Source: Rhynchospora pubera (Eukaryota; Streptophyta; Magnoliopsida; Poales; Cyperaceae). From it: 64,000 nucleotides of DNA. A model generated the notes under the pieces. It worked only from the letters and a program-made list of their open reading frames with translations. It searched no databases and was not told where the DNA came from. Of the stretch, positions 1 through 11,883 are shown in pieces; the stretch's first letter is position 1; each line of letters begins with the position of its first letter. The translations under genes and the position numbers were made by a program. The DNA is taken from NCBI GenBank assembly GCA_028095005.1, contig CM051460.1, positions 158,467,461-158,531,460 on the forward strand. The letters run 5' to 3'.

Positions 1-846
1 CTTTCCTCAAAAGAAAAAAAGCATTGTGTTTCTGGGTAAAAGCTTTAAAGCCATTGCACCGGGAGGCTTAATTTGCGTCTTCTTTATTATTATTTTATTT
101 AAATTTAATGTTTAAAAAACAAAATTTTGACATGGTTTTCACAATCTCTAGGGCCGGAGGCAATTTATTGATGAATACAAATGCTATTTGAGAACTACAT
201 TTTATACAGATATTAATAATTATATATGTAATAAATAGTTTTCTAAATAGTGAGTACAGATAAAATAACATTCGCTACATTAGCAATGAACGAGAATATC
301 TTTATAAATTACTAGGCCCCTGCATTTTTTTTATTGAATCCCTACATTTTTTTTTTGAATAACAATCCCTACATTCTCGGTTAATAGGAAGTTCGAAACC
401 TTTTCGGCTAACTAGGCTGAGACTCAAAACTTTTTAGGGAGTTGAAATTTTGACTATAAAAACTTTGGGACAAATCAAAATTGGGCTTTACATTATTACG
501 TAAGGCCATTTAAGTATTTCTCTTTGCTTTTCTTTCTTTTCCGACCAACGTAGCTACAGTGATCTTTATAAATTCTCACACTAGTGAGGTACTGAGGTCC
601 TATTTCCAAAACTAGAAGGTTTTTTGTTTATGAAGAATCAAAGGTTTTAAATCCCGCAAGTGTACCAAATTCATTGATCGGAATCAACTATACAGTGGTT
701 CGGACCTACTTTAGTAAAAGTTAAAAAAAAAATTGAAACATTGGGAGTACTGAGATTAGCTAACAATGTCTGCACCGCAATTTCACACCATGTAAAAATT
801 TTGGTAGTTCTCAAAGAAAAAAAATGTAGAATCTAGTCATCTACTA
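1..846. other. Intergenic, no feature recognised
   Basis: AT-rich sequence with short homopolymer runs. I see no open reading frame with protein-like composition, no RNA gene and no clear repeat on either strand. Confidence 0.5.
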
Positions 847-1016
847 GGCTCCGTTTGGATGGCTTCTTCCCGGAATAAGGAATAAGGAATAACCACTTTT
901 TACCAATAAATTTATTTTTAACCATCCAAACTCTTCACAAAAGTTACACACTTCCCAATAAATTTTTTCTCTTCTTCCTTCTTCCTACCTTATTCTCAAC
1001 GCATCCAAACGGAGCC
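847..1016. mobile_element. Tourist/Harbinger-like MITE, 170 bp
   Basis: The ends form a 14-bp inverted repeat, GGCTCCGTTTGGAT at the left and its complement at the right. A CTA trinucleotide flanks both sides, which fits the 3-bp duplication of PIF/Harbinger elements. The interior has a GGAATAAGGAATAA stretch plus the core CTCTTCACAAAAGTTACAC that it shares with the shorter copies at 13978, 14822, 32243, 32731, 47102 and 55124. It looks intermediate between those and the 231-bp copy at 27981. Confidence 0.8.
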
Positions 1017-1067
1017 CTAAGGTACGCCCAAGTAAGTAATGATATATCCACAGTTTTAATTTATTAA

Positions 1068-1259
1068 GACTTTGATCAAAATGTTTTTTTACACGGGATT
1101 TTATTTCAATTCAATTGATTTCTCAGAATTTCCTTAGATCCAATAACATAGAAATTCTAACCAAATGACACCATATTCGTTCATTTTAATAAAAAATTTT
1201 CTCATGAAATGAAATCCCATGTTTGGGGGGGGGGGGGGGCAAAGATTTTGATCAAGCCC
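1068..1259. mobile_element. Tourist-like MITE, 192 bp, TAA duplication
   Basis: The terminal inverted repeats contain TTTGATCAAAAT, and TAA flanks both sides. An inverted copy of the same length lies at 49561-49752. A run of 15 G residues (1225-1239) has expanded inside this copy and is absent from the other one. No coding capacity is seen. Confidence 0.8.
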
Positions 1260-3350
1260 TAACAGAAAGTGTTTGGAACTTAGGATGAGCTTTCTTTGGG
1301 AATGAAAAAGAGGACATCATGTTTGTTGCATAAACTCATCTCGACCAGTATGTTTGCATTTCTTTTTTTCAGATTTACCATTGGTTACCTTATAACTAGC
1401 AGGGTTTCGCGCGTTGCGCGAACTATCTTTTTCCTTATTTTTTTCTCAAACATTAGCAGCTATTTTGTTTTATTTGGAAATATTATAAATTGACAAATTT
1501 ATCTAAACTACCTTTTTCTAATATATGCCAACAAAACTTAAAAGAATAAAAAAATACCATAATATTTGGTACATCATCGTCAATTCCAAGGTTTTTTTTT
1601 AATTCATCCCACACCTCTCAACACTTATTTCGTTGGCAGTGTAAAAATGAGCTTCAACTTGAGTTGAAGATCTTTTGCCACCATATATTATTCTAAAGAA
1701 AACAAATGAGAAAGAAAAAAGATATCGTATAAGAACAAAGAAAATAGACAGACCTAATAAGTTTGTCGACAGAGCCTAATATCAATATGATTTTATGGTA
1801 TTAATCAGTGTTAAAAAAAAATATTTGACTGAGAAGTAGTATCATATTTTTATGGGCATAGTCCGATTCACTATATCCAACAATTAGTTTCTTTGGTTAT
1901 TGTACAGATGAGAGATGAGTCATGATATAAGACAATAACACCCAAGAGAATAAATTTACATAGAGAAAAATAATCACGGGAGGAAAAAAAGATTGAAAAA
2001 TAGGAGAGGTGAAGATTTGAAGAACCGACCTTAGTTGGTTTTTTATAAGTCTATTCATCCATCTTTATTAACTAGTGCCCAATGCAGTCTAGTTCTCTTT
2101 TCATCTTCACACTAAGTAAAACATGCAAATATTAAAAAAAATCCGTATGGTATTAAAAATCCTAACAATATTTTAACACGACAAATTACTGTTAATGTCT
2201 TGCTCTTGGCAATACGTCAAGTGCATAAGGTCCAATAAACCATTGAATGAAAATAAACAAAAGATAAAAGAAGAAACTAATTATATGGTAATTTGAAATA
2301 AAATAAAGAGAAGCTCACAAATGTGTCAGGAAGCCAAATTCCAACTTAGATATCATGACATAGAAAACCTAGCAGGTTTCCTTCATAAATGCTTAAATCA
2401 ATTAAGTTGCTTCTACTTACATGCAGCAAAATCATGGCACCTCATAGGCTTTTAAGAGTACACCTATATCTCATTAATTCAATATATTAGCTATACGATT
2501 ACGACAACAGATGCATAAAGATCAGTACTTTAACACTAAGCAACAGAGGAATATTGGGCTTTTAATTTTTTTTATGGGAAGCCCAACTAATGACTCTAAA
2601 AGGAAATTCAAAATATTGGCATACGTTCAGGCTCCCCTTTGATTTCGCCCCTAAAAATAACAATACCTGGTTGTTGAAGACAGAAAAGAAGTAAAACATC
2701 TATCAAGATGAATCTGCAATCAACATAACAGAACAATAACTAAATGGAGAAAGAGGAAGTGAAGCCTTTTCTTTGCATCTGTCAAATATAGAACCTTTTG
2801 TGTGTTTTGACGGTAATACTGATCCAGGCATTTCATGCAGATAAACTGAAAAATTAACCTTGCTATGAGTCGCAGATAGAAATCAATATATAAGTGAGAT
2901 GCTTTCATGATCATTTTCAATAATTGATATATGACAACAGTATAATCAATATGCTAATTTTTTGTTGCAACTCTATCAGAATGCACAAATCTTCCAAAAT
3001 TGCCCTCACCTTTGAAGACCAAACAACATTCAAAGGAAAAAAACAAAAAGCTGAATTTTTTTTGTTTTTTAAAGTTCATTCTAGAAAAATGTTTCTATAG
3101 ACCTGCAGTATGGTAGATTTGTTAGCATGCATATTTATCTTAGTATTAAGACCACGGCTTAATTTTTTTTGCGAAATATATGCATCCACAGATACACATG
3201 CACAATAAGCCAGAAGCATGACAACCATATATGAATCCTGTTACAGCGATCGGACATGCATACACATGCATATAATCAAACATGTAAATGTTGCATGTTT
3301 GACGAAATTAAGATTTTTCATGTAATGATAATTGGAAAGATAAAGGTCTG
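1260..3350. other. Intergenic, no feature recognised
   Basis: AT-rich DNA with scattered poly-A and poly-T runs. Short open frames such as 2720-2920 (-) have no recognisable motif. This stretch may include the 3' flank of the minus-strand unit that ends near 3351. Confidence 0.4.
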
Positions 3351-5650
3351 TTACATGTCAGCCTGAGCCACAAATTGAATTAGTTGTTCAAGGTCCAAGA
3401 ATGCTTCCTTATTCTTCAGTATCTGTAATTGAGGAAACCAAAACAGCAGATGAACAATGAGAATATCAAGTTTGAGAAAATCTATACCAAATTCTCGACT
3501 GGCTTAGAAATATACACAAACAACTTTAATGATCTGCGCACTCCGACAAAAAAAAAAAAGAAGAAACACACTGCATTTTTGTGCTGGTTGATATAATATA
3601 TCGCAAAATGAACACTAAAATGTAAAACACTTTAAATTCGAATTGCATATAAAAATGAAGCCTTTATGAAATGACTCACCTAGCGACCACATGGTCTAAG
3701 ATTAAAAGAACTTCACAATAAGAAAAATCTTTTATCTTCTATATTGAATCACCATGCGCATGACTGCATACCTTATTCCCTTAATTTTTGGTGCTCTACT
3801 CCTGCAACAATTACATATAAAAATGGATAAGCAAAATGTGCAAATAAAAAAAATAGTTTCATTTTTAGCACGAAGCAATTGCCAACGCGTACATAACACA
3901 ACCTAATAGAGTATAAACAAATGTAGTCATAGGAAAAAAAAAATTCAGCTCTGCTGAACATAATAGAAAAGAGCCAGAATTTGCGCAAAGAAAAATGGAT
4001 CTAATTTGATAGATTCAAATATTAACACGTGCGAATACTCAATAAGGCACTAACAATTTTACTGGATCCAAATAGTCTCGAATTTCACAGATTCAAACAG
4101 TGTCGAATGTACAGAACATCTACCAGAAGGCACTGAGATTGCATTTAATTCTATAATCCTAAATAGTCTGGAAACCACAATTAAATCTATAAATTGTGTC
4201 CAACCAAAAGACAATAAAAGTGTGGTTAAGTTTATTAGCCCATACAGTCTTGAAACCACAATTAAATCTACAATCTATGTGGCAAGAAGAAAATCCTCAC
4301 ACAATCATACTAACAAAAACAATGAACACCAACAAACTAAGGCCCTTGACAGTATAGAGGGAAAACAAATATAATTTTTCATAACTGAAACTATGAAAGC
4401 AAGACTTTAATCACATGCCGAAGCACCAATAATCGATCATCCATTCCACAAATGATATACCCACAACCTGACACACACCATTGTCAGCATTAAAAAAAAA
4501 CACTCACCATAGATAAAGACCAGAACAAAGGGACCAACACAGAAGCATAGCAGTAGCCAGCAATTCCCAAGCTCTCACCAAAGACACCTGTAATTGATAG
4601 AGAAAAAAGCATGGAGATCAATACCGAAGTGAAATCAAAGAAGCAGAAAATCACTAAAAAAGAAGAAAAGAGGCACAAAAGTATGTACCCAGGAGATCTC
4701 TTTCATTCTTTCTTTTTGTACCATGCAACAAATTTTTTTCAGAAACAACTAATCTGGTTATTCTTGAAGAATGACCAAAGCATAAAAAAAACCCATACCT
4801 TTTTCAGTACCAAAGTGAAGAAATGAGAGGAACACATGTAGAAAAATATAAATAATTTCACATATCCAAACCTGATTATTGCAAACCCACTATTTTAAGA
4901 GAGAGAAAAAAAATAAAAAGAAAAACATAGATAATTTCGTAATCACTGGATAAGGCGAAAAACAAAAAAAATGGTGCTGAATTCAAAGGGAAAGAAGCGA
5001 TGTACCTGTCAGGCTAAGCAACCTTTCAAGTTTGAGTCAAAAGGGAATGGAGTAAGTTTTTGAGGAACTCGATTGCATGATCGCTGGTTTAAGCCTCCAA
5101 AGAATCTGCAACGAACCGAAAAACAAAATTGATCAGAAAAAATCTGAAGCCAAATGGAATGTATGGGAAAAAAAATGGAGAGGAGGAAAATAACCCAGAA
5201 GCCAAACATCAACGAAGATTACGAAGGAAAATATGAAAATTTGTAATAACCGTACTGAACCCTCAAACAACAACACCAAGAGAAGGAAAAAGGTAAACTA
5301 AAGTTTGAATAGACTGACACCATTCGACATCATGAGAAAATAAGGGGCCACCAAAGCACCGGTGCACAAAAACAGGCGCACACGTGAACAAATGAGAAAC
5401 GCAGCGATGCACCGTGAAGAAACACCGCAGTAGGAGCGAGAATAAAGCAGAGACAACGGCGCACACACCAGGTTCACTCGTCGGAGAGCCTCCATATGCG
5501 AGCCACATGGATGAAGTCTTTTATCCGGTCTGTCAGAGGTGGCTGCGAGAAAAGAGGGAGAGAGAGAGTGAATCGAAGAGAGCGCCTGAGAAGTCTCCAG
5601 AAGTAGGAAATCGGAAGGAGGAGATTGATCTAATCAGACGGGCACGATTG
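3351..5650 (-). other. Putative spliced minus-strand transcription unit, product unknown
   Basis: Several pieces look like exons read right to left. A pyrimidine-rich leader lies near 5560-5640. A segment of about 105 bp ends at 5005 with a GTACAT donor and follows a GTTGCAG acceptor. A segment at 4584-4505 sits between ATTACAG and GTGAGTG. A segment at 3803-3774 is flanked by TTGCAG and GTATGC. A terminal segment at 3422-3351 follows CAATTACAG and encodes 23 residues ending LEQLIQFVAQADM before TAA. The phases do not join into one reading frame as I have drawn them, so some exons are missing or wrong. The terminal segment is the most protein-like. I do not recognise the family. It may be a decayed gene or a noncoding transcript, and it is divergent to the B3 gene. 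Confidence 0.25.
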
Positions 5651-5993
5651 GAGGAGCTGAATGAACGGTCCAAATCCGGTTACTATTCTGCAACAGTGCT
5701 TATGAATAGTAACGGATCCGGATCCAATAGGCCGGGATTAATATATGTTTCGATATGTTAATTAATATTTATAATAATTGATTGCGAATCAAACTTATTA
5801 TTAAGAAATAAATAATTTGTAGTTAATAATAGTAATAGTATCTTTCAGTATTATTTTTTGTGATTAATATTAACAAGAGCCGCGATACACCTCTAGACTC
5901 TAGTATTAAATGTTGTCCAAAGCAAACTCCGTATCATAGGAATGTTTTAGTTAATATTTATTTTAGTTGATTTTATTTTTTTAATCTTTTTTA

Positions 5994-6396
5994 AGAAATG
6001 CTAAAGTCTAATATATTGGACGGATGAACTTCGTCTAATACGATCGTTTTCACGTTTTTAAATTTTAAATAACCGATCTGAACCGTTCAATATGTTCCCC
6101 ATATTGAAAACTCATAAGAAACAAATTTTTACATTTTTTAGAAATTTTTTACTATTTTTTTTGGTATTTTAGAAACTCGTTGTTATTGGACGATCCATAA
6201 TGTTTATATCATGAATTTTCAAAAATACCAAAAAAATAATAAAAAATTTCGAAAAAATATAAAAATTGGTTTATTGTAAGTTTTTAATATGAAAAATATA
6301 TTAAACGATTTGAATCAGTCATTTAAAATTAAAAAATATAAAAATGAACATATTAGACGAATACATCCGTCCTATATATCGGACATCACTATTTCT
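5994..6396. mobile_element. Foldback MITE of about 400 bp
   Basis: The two halves are imperfect inverted copies over about 180 bp each. The left arm begins near AGAAATGCTAAAGTC, and the complement of the right arm begins AGAAATAGTGATGTC. Both arms contain GGACGGATG, TTCGTCTAATA and a long T/A-rich segment around TTTTTTTGGTATTTT. No clear target duplication can be read, because both flanks are poly-T. No coding capacity is seen. It lies about 220 bp upstream of the B3 gene start codon. Confidence 0.6.
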
Positions 6397-6613
6397 CATT
6401 TTTTTTTAAAAAGAAATGTTTAGTTCCGCCGTATTAGAAATTTTAGAATGTAATGTGGGCCGCATAGCCCATGAAATTCAAAAAACGAAATGCTTTGTCC
6501 AATTGTTCCCTTCTCACTCCCACTACCACTAATTAGTGTCTTCTCACTTGCCTCATTTAGTTTCTTTACTTTTGGGAAGCACAAGGGTTCTAGCAAAAGA
6601 GCGAGAGACGAAA

Positions 6614-9600
6614 ATGGTGGAGGAAGAGAACACTTACGAAGAAGCGCGTAAGAAGAGAGTACTTGAAAATATCAAGCATCTCGAGGTGATTTTGAAAGAG
6701 ATTTTCGAGTTTCTTTTTAAATTCATTTCAATACGCAAGAAATGTCGTTTAAATTAGTTGTATTCTGTAGAAAATGAGGGAACCTGAGCGTCCTTTCTCC
6801 AGAAAAAAAAAATTTGTTGATCCAGCTTGTATCACTGGCGATTTTGCAACTGATCTTGCAAAGCGAAATTGTATCAAAATGCTGCTTTGGGATTTCTATG
6901 TGCGGATATCACAACCCAACGAATTTTTACTGTTTTATATCTGTTAAGTATTTTTTTTAATGATTTCTGCTCATTATTAATGCTTTTGTCCTATGTTTTT
7001 CAGAATTTGGGAATTGCAAAAATTTCCAAGAGCTTGTTGGATGTTGCAAAATCTGAACATAAGCGAGTGGTATGTATTCTCGGATCAAAAGCACACCATA
7101 GATAGAAGTGTGTAAAAGATTTGGTACACCTCAAGTGGGAAAGATTTGGGGAAGAGAAAACGTATAGGTGATTGGACATGAAAGAATTGTATTGAAAACA
7201 CATTTTCTAGTTTTGCCTTACATTTTTTTTAGACATACTAGATAGTGACTATCTAGAAAGTAGTTTTAGACATACTAGTTTTGCCCTATATATGAGTCCA
7301 ATCTCCAAATACATATAAATGATATAACTGTATATTTAGGGTTCGTAAAGTTTTTTAATTTCATTTTTTAAAAGAAAATATGAAAGTGTTTTTGTTCTTT
7401 TTATTTTCTTTTTCATACTTGTCAACTCCATTAATTTTAAGATTTCATATATCAATTTCTGAATCCATTTCAGAATTCTAAATCAAGTGAAAAATCAAAG
7501 AAGAAGTTTGAAGTTGTTGAAGTGAGACGTTCTTCTAGAGCTAAAAATCCTGTTTCTTACTCTGGTCAAGTAAGTCCTTCCTAAACAATCTATCTGCATA
7601 CCCATTAGCAGAAATTTATTTTATTTTATTTTTAACTCAGCTAACTCTATGTCTCTACCTATTAAATGTTAAGGAATTCTGCATCCTTTCATTTGAGTGG
7701 TAATTGAAACTAGTCAGGTTGGGAGAAATTTTGTTTTTGTTTTTTCTAAAAAAAAAAAAAGGCAAGGTTTACCTGACCCATGGTGGAAACTTTTGTCTGG
7801 TTACTGCAAGGTTTGGAACAAGCCATCTTGGGGGATGGCAACTGTACATTTCAGCATCCCATATCGTCCATATAAAGCGATTTCATTTTTTCTTTAAATT
7901 TATTTAAAATAAGTACTGAATGCAAAAAAAAGGCTTCTTATATGTAACAGTTTCAATCAAGCTATTGACTTTACCAAGGCTGATCACTTTTGAACTGAAC
8001 CTAAAACCTGAGCACTTAAAATGATCATTTTCTGACTACTTTGTGTGTGTGTTTTTGAGTACATCTCTTGTCTCTAATGTATACCATATCAATTTAAATT
8101 CTAACCAGGTGGATGAGACGGAAATCCGGTCATTCCGAAAAAGGTGAAGAGTTTCTCTTGGGCTCTATAGTTTGTGTATATTTTCATTATGCGATCCACT
8201 TGCAATACTTGCAAAGGAAATCCGGTGCTTTTCATGTTTTCATCTAGATACCAACATTGTTTGAAATATATGTGAAAAGTACCTACCAGATAGCAACTAT
8301 TTGATGTAAAAAATATGTAGATGTCAGATATGGACAGTATGACTTGTAGCACTGATGGGTTATCTTTTTGTAATTCTACAATGGAAATGAACTGATAATA
8401 ATTGAAGCAAATGTTATAAACTAAAATGGGGAACTGAAAGAAAGTTGTTTCTGCTTGGTGTAAACTTGGTGTAAGTTGTGCCCATTTGAAAGTTACTGAA
8501 AGGCCTTGTGTTTTAATATGTTCTACTGTGACAACAGCAACAACAATTATGAAAAAGCAGAAAGAAGCTTAGAATATTTTGTTTTGTCAGATACTGTAGG
8601 AGCAATGAAAGTGGGAGGGGATACACAGGGAGATTCTCTTCTTATGAGGAACAAGCTCAAGCATTTCAAAAAGCTCAGGATATCCAGAGCTCTTTAGATA
8701 ACCCTTCGTTTGTGAAAGCTATGGTTCGATCTCATGTATCTAGCTGCTTTTGGCTAGTAAGTCGAAATTTTGGTTTGGGTGTAAAGGGAGCAGATATTCT
8801 CAGTTTCATCCATATCTGCTAATATACTGTGTATCCATAAATAAATTATCTGTATTCATGTCTGCATGTCTACCAAAATTAATGCTGAGATGGATACAGA
8901 TTTGTTTTAATTGTCAAAATAATGCGGATGTCTGGATTATCCTAATCTGAAATAGAGGCAAGTGCGCTATAATAAACTTCTTCTTTGCAGGATGACATCA
9001 ACTGTGTAAAAATAAAATAAAAAATCTGTTACCAATCATAAAAACTTTTCTTTCTATATATAAAATATTATCTTGTTGATCTTGCATGCCTCAATGCATC
9101 ATGTTTTAATATGTAGATTTGTCCTATAATTTGATGGCACTAGTGCAAATTATAATTACTTTTTTTTATATTGTAAGGGCCTCCCATCACAGTTCTGCAA
9201 GGACTACTTGCCAAAAGGAGAGGCGAAGATGGTATTGGAAGATGAAAATGGTGTGGACTTTGATACAGTTTACATTGGGTCCCGCAGTGGTCTCAGTGGT
9301 GGGTGGAAAGGCTTTGCTGTGCATCACAACTTGGAGGACGGTGATGCCTTGGTGTTTGAGCTGACTGCTCCTGACCACTTTAAGGTAGTGAGCCGTCATT
9401 TGTATAATAGGCTCAAGTGCTTACTGGTAAAATTACTCGTTACATTTGAATATCCTTAAGCCCGACTATTAGTTATGACTATGGATTTTAGCATGTAATG
9501 GGTCAGATTAAATTGGTCAGCTGCATAAAAAAAATTAAGATAATTCTGCTGTGGATTGGTCTTAGACTGGGTCCAGTTGTTTGTTTCATCTGCATTGTTA

Positions 9601-10218
9601 TTAATGAAATTTTCTAATGCAAGTTGTTGAACCAGTTTTACCTGGACTTTCGAGATTTAAGGGAAGTTATTACCTTTGCAAAATTATATATATGGTAAGC
9701 TTTCAACCAAACAAGATGAATTTAACAAAAAGTTGAAAATAAAGAATTAGGGTGGGTTGATTTGAACTGCTGGTATCTTGTCTCCTGTCACCTATGATAT
9801 GCATTATTTTATCGAGGCCTGATGTTGAGAATTAAATTCTAATTAGGCCAACGATCCTTGGTGAGGAATGACAGAAACCTAATTTAGTTTATGAAACAAC
9901 CAGATGTGATTTGCTTGGATATTCTGGTATTTATCCTTCTGAATTATTTATGTAAAATATAAAAGAGAAAAGATTGATTTGATTATTGATTACGTGTTGA
10001 TACAGATTTATATTGTAAAAGCACTTGAAGATCTAGTCGAAGATGCAGATGAAAAAGTTACTGGCAAGGGATCGAATCAAGCTATTGAATCAGAAATAGA
10101 GGGAGGAGGAGAAGAGCGTGAAGAGAAGACTCCTGAGACTCCACGGTTTGAAGAGCAGACTCCTGAGACTCCACGGTATGCCACGAGGTCAAGGAAATCT
10201 AGGAAAAGCCGGACTTAA
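6614..10218 (+). CDS. B3 domain-containing transcription factor (At3g19184/At5g42700-like)
   Basis: I assembled seven exons: 6614-6685, 7004-7069, 7474-7569, 8109-8143, 8591-8756, 9178-9384 and 10006-10218. All introns are GT-AG, phases agree throughout, and the product is 284 residues. The N-terminus has the TYEEARKKRVLEN motif of this plant B3 subgroup, followed by EVRRSSRAKNPV. The B3 fold starts near residue 129 (SFVKAMVRSHV) and continues through FWLGLP and LPKGEAKMVL to LSGGWKGFAVHH and DGDALVFEL, ending near residue 222. It should bind DNA in the nucleus. The acidic tail carries two TPETPR units and ends in a basic RSRKSRKSRT segment that could be a nuclear localisation signal. The start is the first ATG of the conserved N-terminus. 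Target genes cannot be inferred. Length and domain order match what I know of the family, and I see no broken splice site. Confidence 0.93.
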
Positions 10219-11682
10219 CAATATCGGGCATTCTCCTAATACTTGGCTGAGTCTCTAATGTAATTATACAATGTTGTCTTGTTTTCCTACTCGTCAGGTA
10301 ATTTTGGTTCTTTATTAGTCACCAGTGGGTTGTCGCCAATTACGCGACTTATGTTATCTCTCGGCCTTTTATTGAATTTTACTATTACAATATATTATAT
10401 TGCACTTCAGTTTATTACGTCTATTAACCATAGCGAAAATAGATAAATTGTGGAAAAAAATAAATACAGAAAATTTTATTATCAAATCTCAATTACTGAT
10501 TATCATTTGAAATAATAATTTTATTATTATACAGTGTAATCATATGATTTTGTATTGAAATTATTTTACTGCATTTTTATTTATTTGGGCTTTCTTTAAT
10601 TAAGATTAATATATATCAACGTTAATTGATAAAATTTTTTGTAAGTTCAAGTTTACTAAAGTTAATTAGGCTTCGTTCATATGAAAAATTTTTCTAACTT
10701 TTAATTTAATTCGTCGAGACTTTTGTGTAAAACACAGTAACTAATAATGTGTTGTTGATGATTATATGTGTTTGAATAAATTGTCATACCAAAAGTAATC
10801 ATTAATTCATCAACTGAAATAAAGAATTGCATATTAATTTTTTTTTATCTTTAGCATATCGAACAAATCACTATTATTTTTTGGCCATAGAATTAACAAA
10901 TAGAATAAAAACATAAAGAAACCGTATAGAAAAAAACTATTGCAAATAAGTGATAGCTTATCTAACTAAAATGATGACTTATAACATTGTTTTAATTAAA
11001 ATTATAAGAAATTACTCTTATGTAATAATGACAATTAGCAATATGGATGTATTACATATTATATATTTACCAGCGGTTACCATTGATGGAAATTTAAAAT
11101 GAGAAAATTACGTTTGCATTCAATTCATATTGTAGTACAATACAAATAATAAAAAAGAGTACCTATATAGAGCTCAGCTTCTTCCTTTTCGTGAGATCGT
11201 TTCTACTCCCTTCTACCATTGGAAAGTTTGTAGCTTTTAAAAATAAATAACTGCTAAAAATCTCATGGGGTAGAGAAAGTGCAGATAAATGATTGAAATC
11301 ATTTCCAATACTAAAATCAAATTTTTTTTAAAAAAAAAAGCATAAGGGTTTGATAAATATTTGTCAAATTAATTAATTTAGGTAATATATGGCCTAACTT
11401 AAGATATACTAAAGGACCATCTTTATTTCTCATGTATAGACAACAGGAGATGATTAGCACATAACAAAAAGAAAAGATTGAAATTCAAATCCTAGCTTTT
11501 ATTATCTTTAATATATGATGAGTTCAGAGACAACAATGGAAATAGCTATCATTCTTTTCAAATTGCAACCGGATTGATCTTCTCTTCTCAAAGACAATCT
11601 TGAAGATGATCTCTAAAAATTGCGTGAGCTGAGTAGTATAAAGCACATGATAGTTTCTGTAATGATCGATATGTGGCGAGGA
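10219..11682. other. B3 gene 3' flank and AT-rich spacer
   Basis: The first part probably holds the B3 3' untranslated region. The rest is AT-rich, and I recognise no gene, RNA or repeat in it. Confidence 0.4.
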
Positions 11683-11873
11683 AATTCAGATCCGCTGCCG
11701 CGCGACACAGCGTGTCGCGCGGTACGCTGGCCGTCTGATTAAGATCCAATGGACAAGGGAGCCCCGTGCATGTAACCTAGATTGATAGGCCCGTAAAAAG
11801 TGAACCGTCCGATCAAGATCAGACGGCTCGTAGTGCGCTACACGCTGTGTCGCGCAACAGCAGAGTCGGATTG
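11683..11873. mobile_element. GC-rich Mutator-type MITE, copy 1 (191 bp)
   Basis: A perfect 10-bp direct repeat, GTGGCGAGGA, flanks the element on both sides. That size is typical of the Mutator superfamily. The arms are inverted copies of about 50 bp built around GCGCGACACAGCGTG, which is itself nearly palindromic, and each arm continues into GCCGTCTGAT. The centre holds GAGCCCCGTGCATGTAACC, a core also found at 28456-28635 and, inverted, at 45836-46025. GC content is far above the surroundings. Confidence 0.85.
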
Positions 11874-11883
11874 GTGGCGAGGA

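Noticed and set aside
5414..5761. 115-codon + strand frame, highly charged
   Set aside because: It covers what looks like a pyrimidine-rich leader on the minus strand. The purine-rich sequence explains the R/E/K-rich product, and no domain is seen.
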